From JAEZVV01 sp036652035 (GTDB lineage Bacteria > Pseudomonadota > Gammaproteobacteria > Burkholderiales > Burkholderiaceae_F), in the NCBI GenBank assembly GCA_036652035.1, contig JAVVWR010000010.1, positions 1 to 59,868 on the forward strand: a stretch of 59,868 nt of DNA, in the 5' to 3' direction. The notes beneath the pieces are model-generated. The model made no database searches, was not told the DNA's origin, and was given only the letters and a program-made list of their open reading frames with translations. The position numbers and the translations under genes were made by a program. Positions 50,952 to 59,789 of the stretch are shown here, piece after piece; position 1 is the stretch's first letter; each line of letters opens with the position of its first letter.

Positions 50952-52445
50952 TCAATCGTCGGCTTGTCCGAAGCGCATCCGGGTGAGATGCGGCATCAGG
51001 ATCGCCGCCAGCGCGATCGCCAGAATCGTGGCCGATATCGGCCGCGTGACAAACACGCTGAAGTCACCCTCGCTGATCGACAGCGCATTGCGGAAATTCT
51101 TCTCCGCCAGGGGCCCCAGGATCATGCCGACAATCACCGGTGCCGTCGGAAAGTCATAGCGGCGCATTGCCACACCGAGCAGGCCGATCACCAGCAGCAG
51201 AGCCAGATCAAAGCTCGACTGGCGCAGCGAATACGCACCCAAGGCCGCGAACACCAAAATGCCGGCATAGAGCAGCGGCCGCGGAATCGACAGCAGCCGC
51301 GCCCACACCCCCGCCAGTGGCAAGTTCAGAACCAGCAACATGATGTTGCCGATATAGAGACTGGCGATCAGACCCCACACCAAGGCCGGGTTGGTTTCAA
51401 ACAACAAAGGGCCGGGCTGCAGGTTGTAGTTCTGGAATGCCGCCAGCAGCATTGCCGCCGTTGCCGTAGTCGGAATGCCCAGCGTCAGCAGCGGCACCAA
51501 AGCACCGGTCGCCGCCGCGTTATTGGTGGCTTCGGGGCCGGCCACGCCTTCGATCGCGCCCTTGCCGAACTCGCCCTTGTTCTTGCTGAGCTTTTTCTCG
51601 AGCGAGTACGAAATGAAAGTCGGAATCTCGGCGCCACCGGCTGGAATCGAACCGAAGGGAAAGCCGATGAAGGTGCCGCGCAACCACGGCTTCCATGAAC
51701 GCGACCACTGCTCCCGCGTCATCATCATCGAGCCCTTCAACTTCTGCACCGCGTCGGCGCCGGAACGCTCATAGATCACGTTGTAGAGCGCCTCGCCAAC
51801 GGCGAAGAGACCAACCGCCACCAGCACCACGTCGATGCCGTCGGTGAGCTCCATCAAGCCCACCGTAAAGCGGGCCTGACCGGTCGTTGCTTCAATGCCC
51901 ACCATGCCCACCGCCAGACCCGCGAACAGGCTGGTCATGCCACGCAGCGTCGACTTTCCCATCAACGCCGAGACGGTGGTGAAGGCCAGCACCATGATCG
52001 CGAAGTACTCAGCCGGGCCGAACTTGAGCGCGATGTCGACCATGTAGGGCGCAAAGAGCGAAAGCATCAAGGTCGCCAAGGTTCCAGCCACGAACGAGCC
52101 GATTGCCGCTGTCGCCAAGGCCGCCGCCGCCTGACCGCGCTTGGCCATCGCGTTGCCCTCCATCGCCGTTACCAAGGACGCCGACTCGCCGGGGGTGTTG
52201 AGCAGGATCGAGGTGGTCGATCCGCCGAACATGGCGCCGTAATAAACCCCGGCAAACATGATCAGCGCGCCCGTGGGTTCGATCTTGGCCGTCACCGGCA
52301 GCAGCATCGCAATCGTCAGCGCCGGCCCGATCCCGGGCAGCACGCCGATCGCGGTGCCGATCGTGGCGCCAATGAAGGCCCACATGATGTTGATCGGCGT
52401 GATCGCCGCCGCAAAGCCCTCGATCAGGGCAGAAAAGCCTTCCAT
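50952..52445 (-). CDS. tctA: TctA-family tripartite tricarboxylate transporter large permease
   Basis: A 497-residue membrane protein with about ten to twelve helices. The family signatures are GIGPALTIAMLLPVT near the N-terminus, YYGAMFGGSTTSILLNTPGES and GVAGPEATNNAAATGALVPLLTLGIPTTATAAMLL. With TctB and the Bug-type TctC it imports a carboxylate driven by an ion gradient; substrate unknown. Starts 12 bases after tctB ends, with GGGAAGAG upstream. Confidence 0.93.
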   Translation of the reverse strand: MEGFSALIEGFAAAITPINIMWAFIGATIGTAIGVLPGIGPALTIAMLLPVTAKIEPTGALIMFAGVYYGAMFGGSTTSILLNTPGESASLVTAMEGNAMAKRGQAAAALATAAIGSFVAGTLATLMLSLFAPYMVDIALKFGPAEYFAIMVLAFTTVSALMGKSTLRGMTSLFAGLAVGMVGIEATTGQARFTVGLMELTDGIDVVLVAVGLFAVGEALYNVIYERSGADAVQKLKGSMMMTREQWSRSWKPWLRGTFIGFPFGSIPAGGAEIPTFISYSLEKKLSKNKGEFGKGAIEGVAGPEATNNAAATGALVPLLTLGIPTTATAAMLLAAFQNYNLQPGPLLFETNPALVWGLIASLYIGNIMLLVLNLPLAGVWARLLSIPRPLLYAGILVFAALGAYSLRQSSFDLALLLVIGLLGVAMRRYDFPTAPVIVGMILGPLAEKNFRNALSISEGDFSVFVTRPISATILAIALAAILMPHLTRMRFGQADD

Positions 52446-52457
52446 GTTTCTCTTCCC

Positions 52458-52943
52458 TTAAGCGCGCAAAAAGCCCTGCAGGCTCACGCCCAACAACTGC
52501 GTAAAGATCGCCCAGATCACCAGGGCCAGCACAGCGCCGATCGCCAAGCTCTTGAGCCAGCCTGTAACGCCAAAGGCGCGCGCCACGCACATGAACAGCA
52601 CGGCGCTGGTCGGTACGAAACCGAGGATCGAAATAGCCAGCAGCTGAAACAGCAAGCCGCCCACGATCCACATCAGCCCGGACAGGCTGGTGCGATCAAG
52701 CCGCGCCCCTGCCGTATCGAGCTCAAGCTTGTGATAGCCGCCCAGAGCCGCCTGCAGGATCAGCAGCAGGCCGCAAACGGCCAAGCCCGCCGCAATCGCG
52801 AGCGGAAAAAAGCGTGGCCCGATTCCCGCATAGCCGGCGTCGGCGTCGATCAGAAAGGTCTGCCACGCCATTGCCGCGCCGGCCACCACAAACCCGGCTC
52901 CGATCAAGGCCTCGAAAACCTTGTCACCCCACTTCAGACTCAT
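52458..52943 (-). CDS. tctB: TctB-family tripartite tricarboxylate transporter small permease
   Basis: A 161-residue four-helix membrane protein with the TctB opening DKVFEALIGAGFVVAGAAMA and the family GYAGIGPRFFPLAIAAGL segment between helices 1 and 2. ATG 52943 is chosen because GGAG lies seven bases upstream; an earlier in-frame ATG adds 15 residues without a ribosome site. Lies between tctC and tctA on the same strand. Confidence 0.88.
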   Translation of the reverse strand: MSLKWGDKVFEALIGAGFVVAGAAMAWQTFLIDADAGYAGIGPRFFPLAIAAGLAVCGLLLILQAALGGYHKLELDTAGARLDRTSLSGLMWIVGGLLFQLLAISILGFVPTSAVLFMCVARAFGVTGWLKSLAIGAVLALVIWAIFTQLLGVSLQGFLRA

Positions 52944-52988
52944 CCATTTCTCCGGCACAGTCCGGTCGCTCAAAGTCCGGCGCTGCAT

Positions 52989-53018
52989 AAAGAAAGCCCC
53001 CCGTGTCGCCGGAGGGCT
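52989..53018 (-). terminator. Hairpin between tctC and tctB
   Basis: Stem AGCCCTCC / GGGGGGCT (one G-T pair) with an eight-base loop, followed on the minus strand by TTCTTT. It lies between tctC and tctB, so it could let the binding-protein gene be expressed more than the permease genes, as usual in these operons. Confidence 0.6.
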
Positions 53019-53048
53019 ATCACTTCACCACCGAAGGCGCATGCCCTC

Positions 53049-54002
53049 TTATTTCGCGATCCCAACTTCCTTGAGCAAGGCGCCGATGCGAGCGCTCTCG
53101 GCATCGACGAACTGGCCGAACTCGGCCCCCGTCAGCAGCAGCGGGGTCCATTCGTTCTTCTCGAGTGTGGTGCTCCAGGCCGGCGTCTTGGTCGCCGCCA
53201 CCACCGCATCGATCAGCGCCTTCTGCTGCGCCTCGGTGATGCCGGGTGCGCCATACACGCCACGCCAGTTGTAGATCTCGATGTTGATGCCCTGCTCCTT
53301 GAGGGTGGAGGTCTTCTCGCCCGGCAGCTTGGCCGCCGAGCTCACCGCCAGCGCGCGCATCTTTCCGCTCTTCAAGTGCTGAGCGAACTCGGAGTACCCG
53401 GCCAGACCGACCGTGACCTGAGCACCGATGATCGCGGCGGCCGATTCACCGCCACCGGCCGACGGGATGTAGTTGACCTTGGTCGGATCGACCCCCGCAT
53501 CCTTCGCAATCAAGGCCGCCAGGATGTGATCGATCGAACCCCGCGAACCGCCGCTCCAGCTGACCGAGCCCGGCTTGTCCTTCAACTGCGCCACCAGGTC
53601 CTTCATGCTCGTGAGCTTGGAGTTGGCGGGCACCACCACCACCATTGCGTCGCCAAACAGACGCGCCACCGGGGTCGCGTTCTTGAGAGTGACTGGCGGC
53701 TTGTTGGTCTCGATCGCGCCCACCATGACCGCACCCATCACCAGCAAAGCGTTGGGGTTGCCTTTGTCGTTGTTGACGAACTGGGCCAGTCCGATCACGC
53801 CGCCGCTACCACCTTTGTTTTCATAAGTGACGGTCTTGGCCACGCCCGCAGCCTGCATTGCCACACCAAGGCCGCGGCCGGTCTGGTCGTAGCCGCCGCC
53901 CGGGTTGGCCGGAATCATGATCTTGACGGTGTCGAAAGCGGCCGCCTGGCCAGCGATCAAGGCGCCAACGGCGAACGCGGTGGCGGTGACGAACTTCTTC
54001 AT
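53049..54002 (-). CDS. tctC: TctC/Bug-family periplasmic solute-binding protein
   Basis: A 317-residue exported binding protein of the Bug family that feeds the TctAB permease. The signal peptide is MKKFVTATAFAVGALIAGQAAA, cut before FDTVK. Family segments: IMIPANPGGGYDQTGRGLG (binding-pocket loop), VENKGGSGG-type YENKGGSGGVIG, and AGGGESAAAIIGAQV. AGAGGAGAC upstream of the ATG at 54002 fixes the start. It is the first gene of the tct operon and is followed by an internal hairpin. Confidence 0.9.
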   Translation of the reverse strand: MKKFVTATAFAVGALIAGQAAAFDTVKIMIPANPGGGYDQTGRGLGVAMQAAGVAKTVTYENKGGSGGVIGLAQFVNNDKGNPNALLVMGAVMVGAIETNKPPVTLKNATPVARLFGDAMVVVVPANSKLTSMKDLVAQLKDKPGSVSWSGGSRGSIDHILAALIAKDAGVDPTKVNYIPSAGGGESAAAIIGAQVTVGLAGYSEFAQHLKSGKMRALAVSSAAKLPGEKTSTLKEQGINIEIYNWRGVYGAPGITEAQQKALIDAVVAATKTPAWSTTLEKNEWTPLLLTGAEFGQFVDAESARIGALLKEVGIAK

Positions 54003-54108
54003 TGCTGTCTCCTCTAGGGCTGGGCGCCGAGTAGCGGCGCTGCGCGATCCTAGCAAGATCCAGGGTTATCACTGACTCTCGCACGGGCCGTCTGAAGCCG
54101 CCGCGCTA

Positions 54109-55135
54109 TCAATCCGCCCGCAAGGCGTCGACGATCTTCATCCGGCTCGCCTTGATCGCCGGCAGAAAGCCGCCCACCAGCCCCATCAACAGGGCAAAGG
54201 CGAGCGAGTCCAGAACCACCTTCGGTGTGAGCTTGAAGCTGAAGGCCAGCTCGGAGAAGGACTGAAAATTGGTAGTCGAAATCGTGATCGCAGTGAGAAA
54301 GCTCGCCGCCACCAAGCCCATCACACCGCCCACCAGGGCCAGCAGCAGGCTCTCGCCCAGGAACGCCACCAGCACCGCGGAGCGGCGGAAACCCAGAGCG
54401 CGCAAGGTGCCAATCTCCGCCGTGCGCGTGGCCACCGCCGCATACATGGTGATCGCCGCGCCGATCATGGCTCCCAGCGAAAAGATCACCGACAGCGCCA
54501 TGCCGAGCAAGTTGATGAAGTTCGACAAGCGCTGACTTTGATCTTCGTAGAACTGACGCTCGCGCTTCAGGGTGACCTTCAGGCGCGGATCCTCGTCGAG
54601 TCGATCGCTCAAAGCCTCGGCCGCGTCGNNNNNNNNNNNNNNNNNNNNNNNNNNNNNNNNNNNNNNNNNNNNNNNNNNNNNNNNNNNNNNNNNNNNNNNN
54701 NNNNNNNNNNNNNNNNNNNNNNNNNNNNGCCAGCTTGACCTGCGGCCGCAGCAACAAGCCGGTTTCCGACATGCCGCGCACGACCACATTGCTGCGCTTG
54801 CTCGGGTCCTCGCGCTTGGGCAGAGAGTTGAGCACTACCACTTCCTTCGACGCGAGCGAGCGGCCGTCGGGCCCGCGCGCCACTTCCGGCGCGGTCTCGA
54901 CCAGGCTTGCCTGATCGCGCAGCAGACCGCTCTGGATCTCGGTCTCGGAACCCTGGCGGATCACCACCACGTTGTCGACCGAACCGGTCGACACCAGCGT
55001 GCTCTTCAGGCCGGCATCGAGCATCAACACCGCGGCGAACACGAACACCACCAAGGCCATGCCGCCAGCGGTGAGCAAGGTGGTGAGCTTGCGAAACCAC
55101 AGGTTTTTGGCGACGTAATTGAAAGGGACTCTCAT
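54109..55135 (-). CDS. FtsX/MacB-type ABC transporter permease, interrupted by an assembly gap
   Basis: The N-terminal part (about 136 residues from the ATG complementary to 55133-55135, MRVPFNYVAKNLW) and the C-terminal part (ending LRAD at 54109) lie in different frames only because 100 N (54629-54728) stand between them; the true gap length is unknown. The N-terminal helix and periplasmic part and the C-terminal three helices (FINLLGMALSVIFSLGAMIGAAITMYAAVATRTAEIGTLRALGFRR is the FtsX coupling segment) fit one permease. It follows the second permease by ten bases and ends the HlyD/ABC operon. Not a true frameshift as far as can be told. Confidence 0.8.
54629..54728. other. Assembly gap (100 N)
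   Basis: Exactly 100 unknown bases, the usual placeholder for a gap of unknown size, inside the ABC permease gene. Bases flanking it belong to the same gene in different phases, so the real missing length is not a multiple consistent with 100. Confidence 0.98.
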
Positions 55136-55145
55136 CGCGCTGCCA

Positions 55146-56303
55146 TCAGGCCACATGCCGCAAGCCATCGACAATCGGCATCCGCATCGCGCGAATCATC
55201 GGCACGATTGCCGCCACCAGGCCGACCGCCAGCGCGCACGCCGCCTGCAGATAGAAAGTCTCGGCCACCAAGGGCATCTTGGCGAACACGCTCTGCGTGA
55301 CCGAGTGAAACAAATGCACCACCGGCGCCGTCAGCAACATGCCAATGCCGCCGCCCACCAGGGCCAGGGCCAAGGCCTCCCCCATGATGACGCCGCCCAC
55401 CCTGCCGGGCTTGAAGCCGATTGCCTTGAGCGTGGCGTATTCGCTCATGCGTTCGCGCGCCGTCATCGCCATGGTGTTGGCCGCCACCGCCATGATGATC
55501 ACGATCACCACGTAGCTCACGCCACGGATCGCCTGAATGATGGTCTCGATCATCGCCACGAAACCGAGCGAAAACGCCTTCTCGGTCTCGGTCAGAGTCT
55601 CGGCCAGCGAGTTCTTGAACTCGGCGTCGATCGCGCGCGAAATGTCCGCCGCCGCGCTCGCATCATTGATGCCGACGATGAACACGCCACTCATATCACC
55701 ACGCCGCGGGAAGGCCTTCTTGACCTGCTCGTTGAGATAGTCGTAGTGGAAGTACATCTGGCGGGTGAGCGTGGTGTCGTCCTTGCCGTCGAAGATCGCG
55801 CGCACCGTGAAGTCCCACTCGCCGGGATAGATCTGGCTCTTCAAGGGCAGTCGGTCGCCGATTTTGAAACCATAGAGATCGGCGAGCTGGCGCCCGATCA
55901 CAGCGCCCTTGCGGTCCCGCATGAAGTCGGCGTACTCGGCCGGCTGAAAGATGAACTCGGGGTACATCGGAAAGAAGGCCGGCGCATCAACCGCGAACTG
56001 GGCAAAGAAATTCTTCGGATCCTTCCACACGCCGCCAAACCAGTTCGAGATCGCCACCCCCGTCACCCCCGGCACCGCGCGAATCTTCTCGCGGTAGTAG
56101 ACCGGCATATTGAAGGCGAGCGAGATCGAGTTGCGGGTGATCAGCCGCGTATTGCTCGACGCATCCGCGCCCGCGTACCAGGCTCGCACCACCGTCTGCA
56201 GCAGACCGAAAGCGAGGATCGCGATCACCAGGCCCAGAATCGTCAGCCCCGAGCGCAGCTTGGCGCGGAACACGTTCTTGAAAACCAGCTTCAGGAAAAA
56301 CAC
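55146..56303 (-). CDS. FtsX/MacB-type ABC transporter permease
   Basis: A 385-residue permease with four transmembrane helices and a large periplasmic loop between helices 1 and 2 (about residues 45-265). The coupling segment MTARERMSEYATLKAIGFKPG is the cytoplasmic FtsX signature, and the C-terminus ends in IRAMRMPIVDGLRH, the usual closing motif. It starts with GTG (complement 56301-56303). With the other permease, the ATPase and the HlyD adaptor it forms a tripartite-style exporter of MacB/DevCA type. Confidence 0.9.
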   Translation of the reverse strand: MFFLKLVFKNVFRAKLRSGLTILGLVIAILAFGLLQTVVRAWYAGADASSNTRLITRNSISLAFNMPVYYREKIRAVPGVTGVAISNWFGGVWKDPKNFFAQFAVDAPAFFPMYPEFIFQPAEYADFMRDRKGAVIGRQLADLYGFKIGDRLPLKSQIYPGEWDFTVRAIFDGKDDTTLTRQMYFHYDYLNEQVKKAFPRRGDMSGVFIVGINDASAAADISRAIDAEFKNSLAETLTETEKAFSLGFVAMIETIIQAIRGVSYVVIVIIMAVAANTMAMTARERMSEYATLKAIGFKPGRVGGVIMGEALALALVGGGIGMLLTAPVVHLFHSVTQSVFAKMPLVAETFYLQAACALAVGLVAAIVPMIRAMRMPIVDGLRHVA

Positions 56304-56311
56304 GGCGTGGC

Positions 56312-57010
56312 CTAGTGCGCCGTAAAGGGCGATTCGGTGGTGAGCTGACCCTTGTCGAGAAAAGTCATGCGCCGCGCCGCCTCACCCGCGCGCGGATCGT
56401 GAGTAACCATCGCGATCGTCTTGCCAAGATCCTCATTCAAGCGCCGCAGCATGGCCAGCACGTCAGCCGCACTCTGCCGGTCGAGATCGCCGGTGGGCTC
56501 GTCGCAGATCAGAATCATTGGGTCGGACACCAGGGCTCGTGCGATCGCCACACGCTGCTGCTGGCCACCCGAGAGCTCGTTGGGGTAGTGCTTGATGCGA
56601 TCGGTCAGCCCCACCAGTCCCAGAGCAATCTCGACCCGCTCACGGCGCTCGGCGCGACCAAGCGAGGTGAGCATCAGCGGCAGCTCAACGTTCTCATACG
56701 CGCTGAGCACCGGCATCAGGTTGTAGAACTGGAAGATGAAGCCGACGTGAGTGGCGCGCCAGTCTGCGAGCTCGGTCTCGTTCAACTGCGTGATGTCGAT
56801 ACCTTCGATCACGATCTCACCCGCGTCGGGCTTATCGATTCCAGCGATGAGATTGAGCAGCGTGCTTTTGCCTGAGCCCGACGGGCCCATCAGGGCGACG
56901 AAGTCGCCGCGAGCGATCTCGAGGTTGATGTCCTCGAGCACCGGAACGATCTGCTTGCCGCGGTGATAGCTCTTGCTGACGTGGCGAATTGAGACCAGCA
57001 CTTCGCTCAT
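56312..57010 (-). CDS. ABC transporter ATPase (MacB/LolD type)
   Basis: A 232-residue ATPase: Walker A GPSGSGKST, Q-loop FIFQFYNLMPVLSAYENVELP, signature LSGGQQQRVAIARAL, Walker B ILICDEPTGDLDRQSA and H-loop MVTHDPRAGEAA. The LMPVLSAYENVELPL stretch is characteristic of the MacB/LolD/DevA group. Its ATG overlaps the HlyD stop in ATGA, so the two are translated together. Confidence 0.94.
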   Translation of the reverse strand: MSEVLVSIRHVSKSYHRGKQIVPVLEDINLEIARGDFVALMGPSGSGKSTLLNLIAGIDKPDAGEIVIEGIDITQLNETELADWRATHVGFIFQFYNLMPVLSAYENVELPLMLTSLGRAERRERVEIALGLVGLTDRIKHYPNELSGGQQQRVAIARALVSDPMILICDEPTGDLDRQSAADVLAMLRRLNEDLGKTIAMVTHDPRAGEAARRMTFLDKGQLTTESPFTAH

Positions 57011-58254
57011 TTCTTCACCGCCGCCACCTTGGCTCCGGCGCCGAGCTTGTCGGCCGGCGACAGCACCACCTTGGCGCCGGGCGCCACGCCGTCGACCCGA
57101 ACCAGATCGCCCACCCTGTCTCCCGCGACAACGGGAACCACGCTCACAAGCTCGTCCGGCCCGACCACCAGCACCACGTCCTTGCCGTCGCGCTTGACGA
57201 TCGCCTCGGCGCGCACGGCAGGGACCGGCTTGCGCTCTTGCTCCTTGAGCTCGCGCGAGAGAAAGGCCGCCTTGGCGCTCATGTCCGGCAAGACCCGCTC
57301 GTCACGCTCAACAAAGCTCACCTTCACCAGCAGCGTGGCCTTGGCGCGATCAACCGTGGGCACGATGCGGCTGACCTTGCCAAGCAGTCGAAGATCGGGA
57401 TAGGCGTCGAGCTGGATTTCAACCGGCTGGCCGACCGACACCTTGGCGATCGACGATTCCGACACATCGGCCTCGACCTCGAGAGTGTCCATGTCAGCCA
57501 TCGTCACCACCGCGCCGGTGGTACCGGCAGCCGACGAGAAGGGCGTGACGATGTCGCCCACGTTGGCGCTCTTGGTCAGCACCAGCCCAGTAAAGGGGGC
57601 CTTGATCAAGGTCTGGTCGAACGCCACCTGCGCCACCCGGGCATTGGCCTGCGCCACGGCGATCTGCGCCTTGAGGCTGATGATGGCGGCCTTGGCGCGG
57701 TGGTAGCGCGACGCAGCCGTATCGAGCGCCGCCCCGGCGATGAACTTCTGCGCCGCCAGCTCCTGGCTGCGCTTCCAGTTGGCGGCGGCGTCCTCGAGCT
57801 CGGCCTCGCCCTGAGCCAGATTGCCGCGCGCGGCGAGCACGCCCGCCTGCGCCTGTTCGAGTTGAGCGGCGACGTCGCGGTTCTCGAGCCGGGCGATCAC
57901 CTCGCCCTCCTTGACGCGCTGACCTTCCTGCACGCCCAGCCATTCGAGCCGGCCAGTCGCCTTCGACGACACCGACGCCCGCCGCGCCGCGACCACTCGC
58001 CCGGTCGCGTTGAGCGTGGCGATCGAGGCCGACGGATACGCCGCCGCCACACTTGTCATCTCCACCGCCGTTGGTGCCGATCGACTTCGAATGCCTGCCA
58101 CCACGGCCGCCGCTGAAACCATTACCAACAGCCAGAACCACCCACGCTTCCAGAAGGATGAGCGGCGAATCGCGGCGGTGGAAGAGGTCTTGCGATCGAT
58201 CGCCAGTTTGGCGAGCGACGACGCCGAAGACGGCGGCGAGTCAGGCGTGGCCAT
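57007..58254 (-). CDS. HlyD/MacA-type periplasmic adaptor of an ABC exporter
   Basis: A 415-residue adaptor anchored by one helix (WFWLLVMVSAAAVVAGI, about residues 37-53). Then biotinyl-lipoyl-like strands (NATGRVVAARRASVSSKATGRLEWLGVQEGQRVKEGEVIARLEN), a long coiled coil (about 110-200, AQLEQAQAGVLAARGNLAQGEAELEDAAANWKRSQEL), and a second half lipoyl and beta-barrel (IKAPFTGLVLTKSANVGDIVTP). The membrane-proximal domain completes it. It is the first gene of the exporter operon; an outer-membrane TolC partner is not encoded here. Substrate unknown. Confidence 0.92.
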   Translation of the reverse strand: MATPDSPPSSASSLAKLAIDRKTSSTAAIRRSSFWKRGWFWLLVMVSAAAVVAGIRSRSAPTAVEMTSVAAAYPSASIATLNATGRVVAARRASVSSKATGRLEWLGVQEGQRVKEGEVIARLENRDVAAQLEQAQAGVLAARGNLAQGEAELEDAAANWKRSQELAAQKFIAGAALDTAASRYHRAKAAIISLKAQIAVAQANARVAQVAFDQTLIKAPFTGLVLTKSANVGDIVTPFSSAAGTTGAVVTMADMDTLEVEADVSESSIAKVSVGQPVEIQLDAYPDLRLLGKVSRIVPTVDRAKATLLVKVSFVERDERVLPDMSAKAAFLSRELKEQERKPVPAVRAEAIVKRDGKDVVLVVGPDELVSVVPVVAGDRVGDLVRVDGVAPGAKVVLSPADKLGAGAKVAAVKK

Positions 58255-58382
58255 GGGAAGGTCGTCGAGAAAAGGTAGGGAATGCTAGCGGATCGCCCCC
58301 CTGCTTCGCGTCTGTTTCACAGCGCGGTTGCGGCATTTCTCGCCGCGGATGACAACGCGTTCGCTCTCGACCGCCAGCGTCG

Positions 58383-59789
58383 CTATTTTCCGATGCAGAA
58401 GCGACTGAAGATGACGCCCAACAGATCGTCGGCCGAGAACTCGCCCGTGATGGTCGAGAGCGCTTGAGCCGCGAGCCGCAGCTCTTCGGCCAACAATTCA
58501 AGCGCGGCGTTGCCGCGCTCGGCATGCGCCGCGGCCAATTGAAGATGCTCGGTGGCCACACCCAGGGCAGCGAGATGGCGCGCACGCGCGAGGAAAACGC
58601 CGTCGGCCGCGGTCTGCGCTTCCCAGCCAGCGACTTTCAGCAATTCCGCACGAAGACCGTCGATCCCGGCGCCGGTTCGCGCCGATAGGTAGATGTGCTC
58701 GCCGTCCACTCGCGGCTCGCCCTTGACGCGGTCGATCTTGTTGACAACGGTAAGCACCGGCACGCCGCGGCCGATGCGCGCCTTCACCCGTGCCAGTACC
58801 TCGGCATCGGCCTGCTCGCCTTCGGCGCGGGACGCCTCGATCAAGTGCAGAACGACATCGGCCTTGGCCACTTCGTTAAGGGTGCGTTCGATGCCCAGAC
58901 GCTCGACTTCATCGTCGGTCTCTCGCACGCCGGCGGTATCGATCAGATTGAGCGGAATGCCCTGGACCTGCACCGTCTTTTCGATCCGGTCGCGAGTGGT
59001 GCCAGCGATGGCGGTGACGATCGCCACGTCTTCGCCCGCCAGCGCGTTCATCAGACTGGACTTGCCCACGTTCGGGCTGCCCGCCAGAACCACCGCCATG
59101 CCTTCTCGCAACAGAGCGCCCTGACGCGAGGCTCGCGCCAGTTCGTCAAGCTGAGAGCGCAGCCGCCCCAGGCGACCGTGCGCGTCGGCCGCTTCGAGAA
59201 AGTCGATTTCCTCTTCAGGGAAGTCGAGCGTGGCTTCAACCAGGGCGCGCAGCTCGATCACGTCGCCGACCAGGGTGTGAACCCGTTGCGAGAATTCACC
59301 CGCCAGCGAGCGTGTCGCCGCGCGCGCCGCCGATTCGGTGGAGGCGTCGATCAGGTCGGCCACCGCCTCGGCTTGCGCCAGGTCCATGCGATCGTTGAGA
59401 AAAGCGCGCCGGGTGAATTCACCCGGCTCGGCCAGGCGCAGACCGATCGCGCGACCGGCTTCAAGACAGCGCGCCAGCAGCAGACGCAGCACCACGGGGC
59501 CGCCATGAGCTTGCAGCTCAAGCACGGTTTCACCGGTGTAAGAGTGCGGACCGGGAAACAGCAGAGCAATGCCCTCATCGATCGCCGTACCGTCGCCCGA
59601 ACGAAAGGGCCGGAAGTGGGCGTGACGCGGCTGCAAGTCCCGGTCACCCAGCACTGTGCGAATCAAAGGTTCGAGCCGAGCCGCGCCGGCCGACACACGC
59701 ACAATGCCCACCCCGCCGCGGCCGGGCGCAGTGGCAATGGCAACAATCGGGTCGCGGTCGGAGGCAATCATGGGCAGGGTCTGTGACAT
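58383..59789 (-). CDS. mnmE: MnmE (TrmE), tRNA modification GTPase
   Basis: A 468-residue GTPase that works with MnmG on the wobble uridine of tRNAs. The N-terminal folate-binding domain starts DPIVAIATAPGRGGVGIVR; G1 is GSPNVGKSS, G2 TTRD, G3 DTAG and G4 NKID. The C-terminus ends FCIGK, the invariant family tail with its catalytic Cys. ATG 59789 is preferred; an ATG at 59771 is also possible. In most relatives it is next to yidC and close to mnmG; here about 13 kb separates it from mnmG. Confidence 0.96.
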   Translation of the reverse strand: MSQTLPMIASDRDPIVAIATAPGRGGVGIVRVSAGAARLEPLIRTVLGDRDLQPRHAHFRPFRSGDGTAIDEGIALLFPGPHSYTGETVLELQAHGGPVVLRLLLARCLEAGRAIGLRLAEPGEFTRRAFLNDRMDLAQAEAVADLIDASTESAARAATRSLAGEFSQRVHTLVGDVIELRALVEATLDFPEEEIDFLEAADAHGRLGRLRSQLDELARASRQGALLREGMAVVLAGSPNVGKSSLMNALAGEDVAIVTAIAGTTRDRIEKTVQVQGIPLNLIDTAGVRETDDEVERLGIERTLNEVAKADVVLHLIEASRAEGEQADAEVLARVKARIGRGVPVLTVVNKIDRVKGEPRVDGEHIYLSARTGAGIDGLRAELLKVAGWEAQTAADGVFLARARHLAALGVATEHLQLAAAHAERGNAALELLAEELRLAAQALSTITGEFSADDLLGVIFSRFCIGK

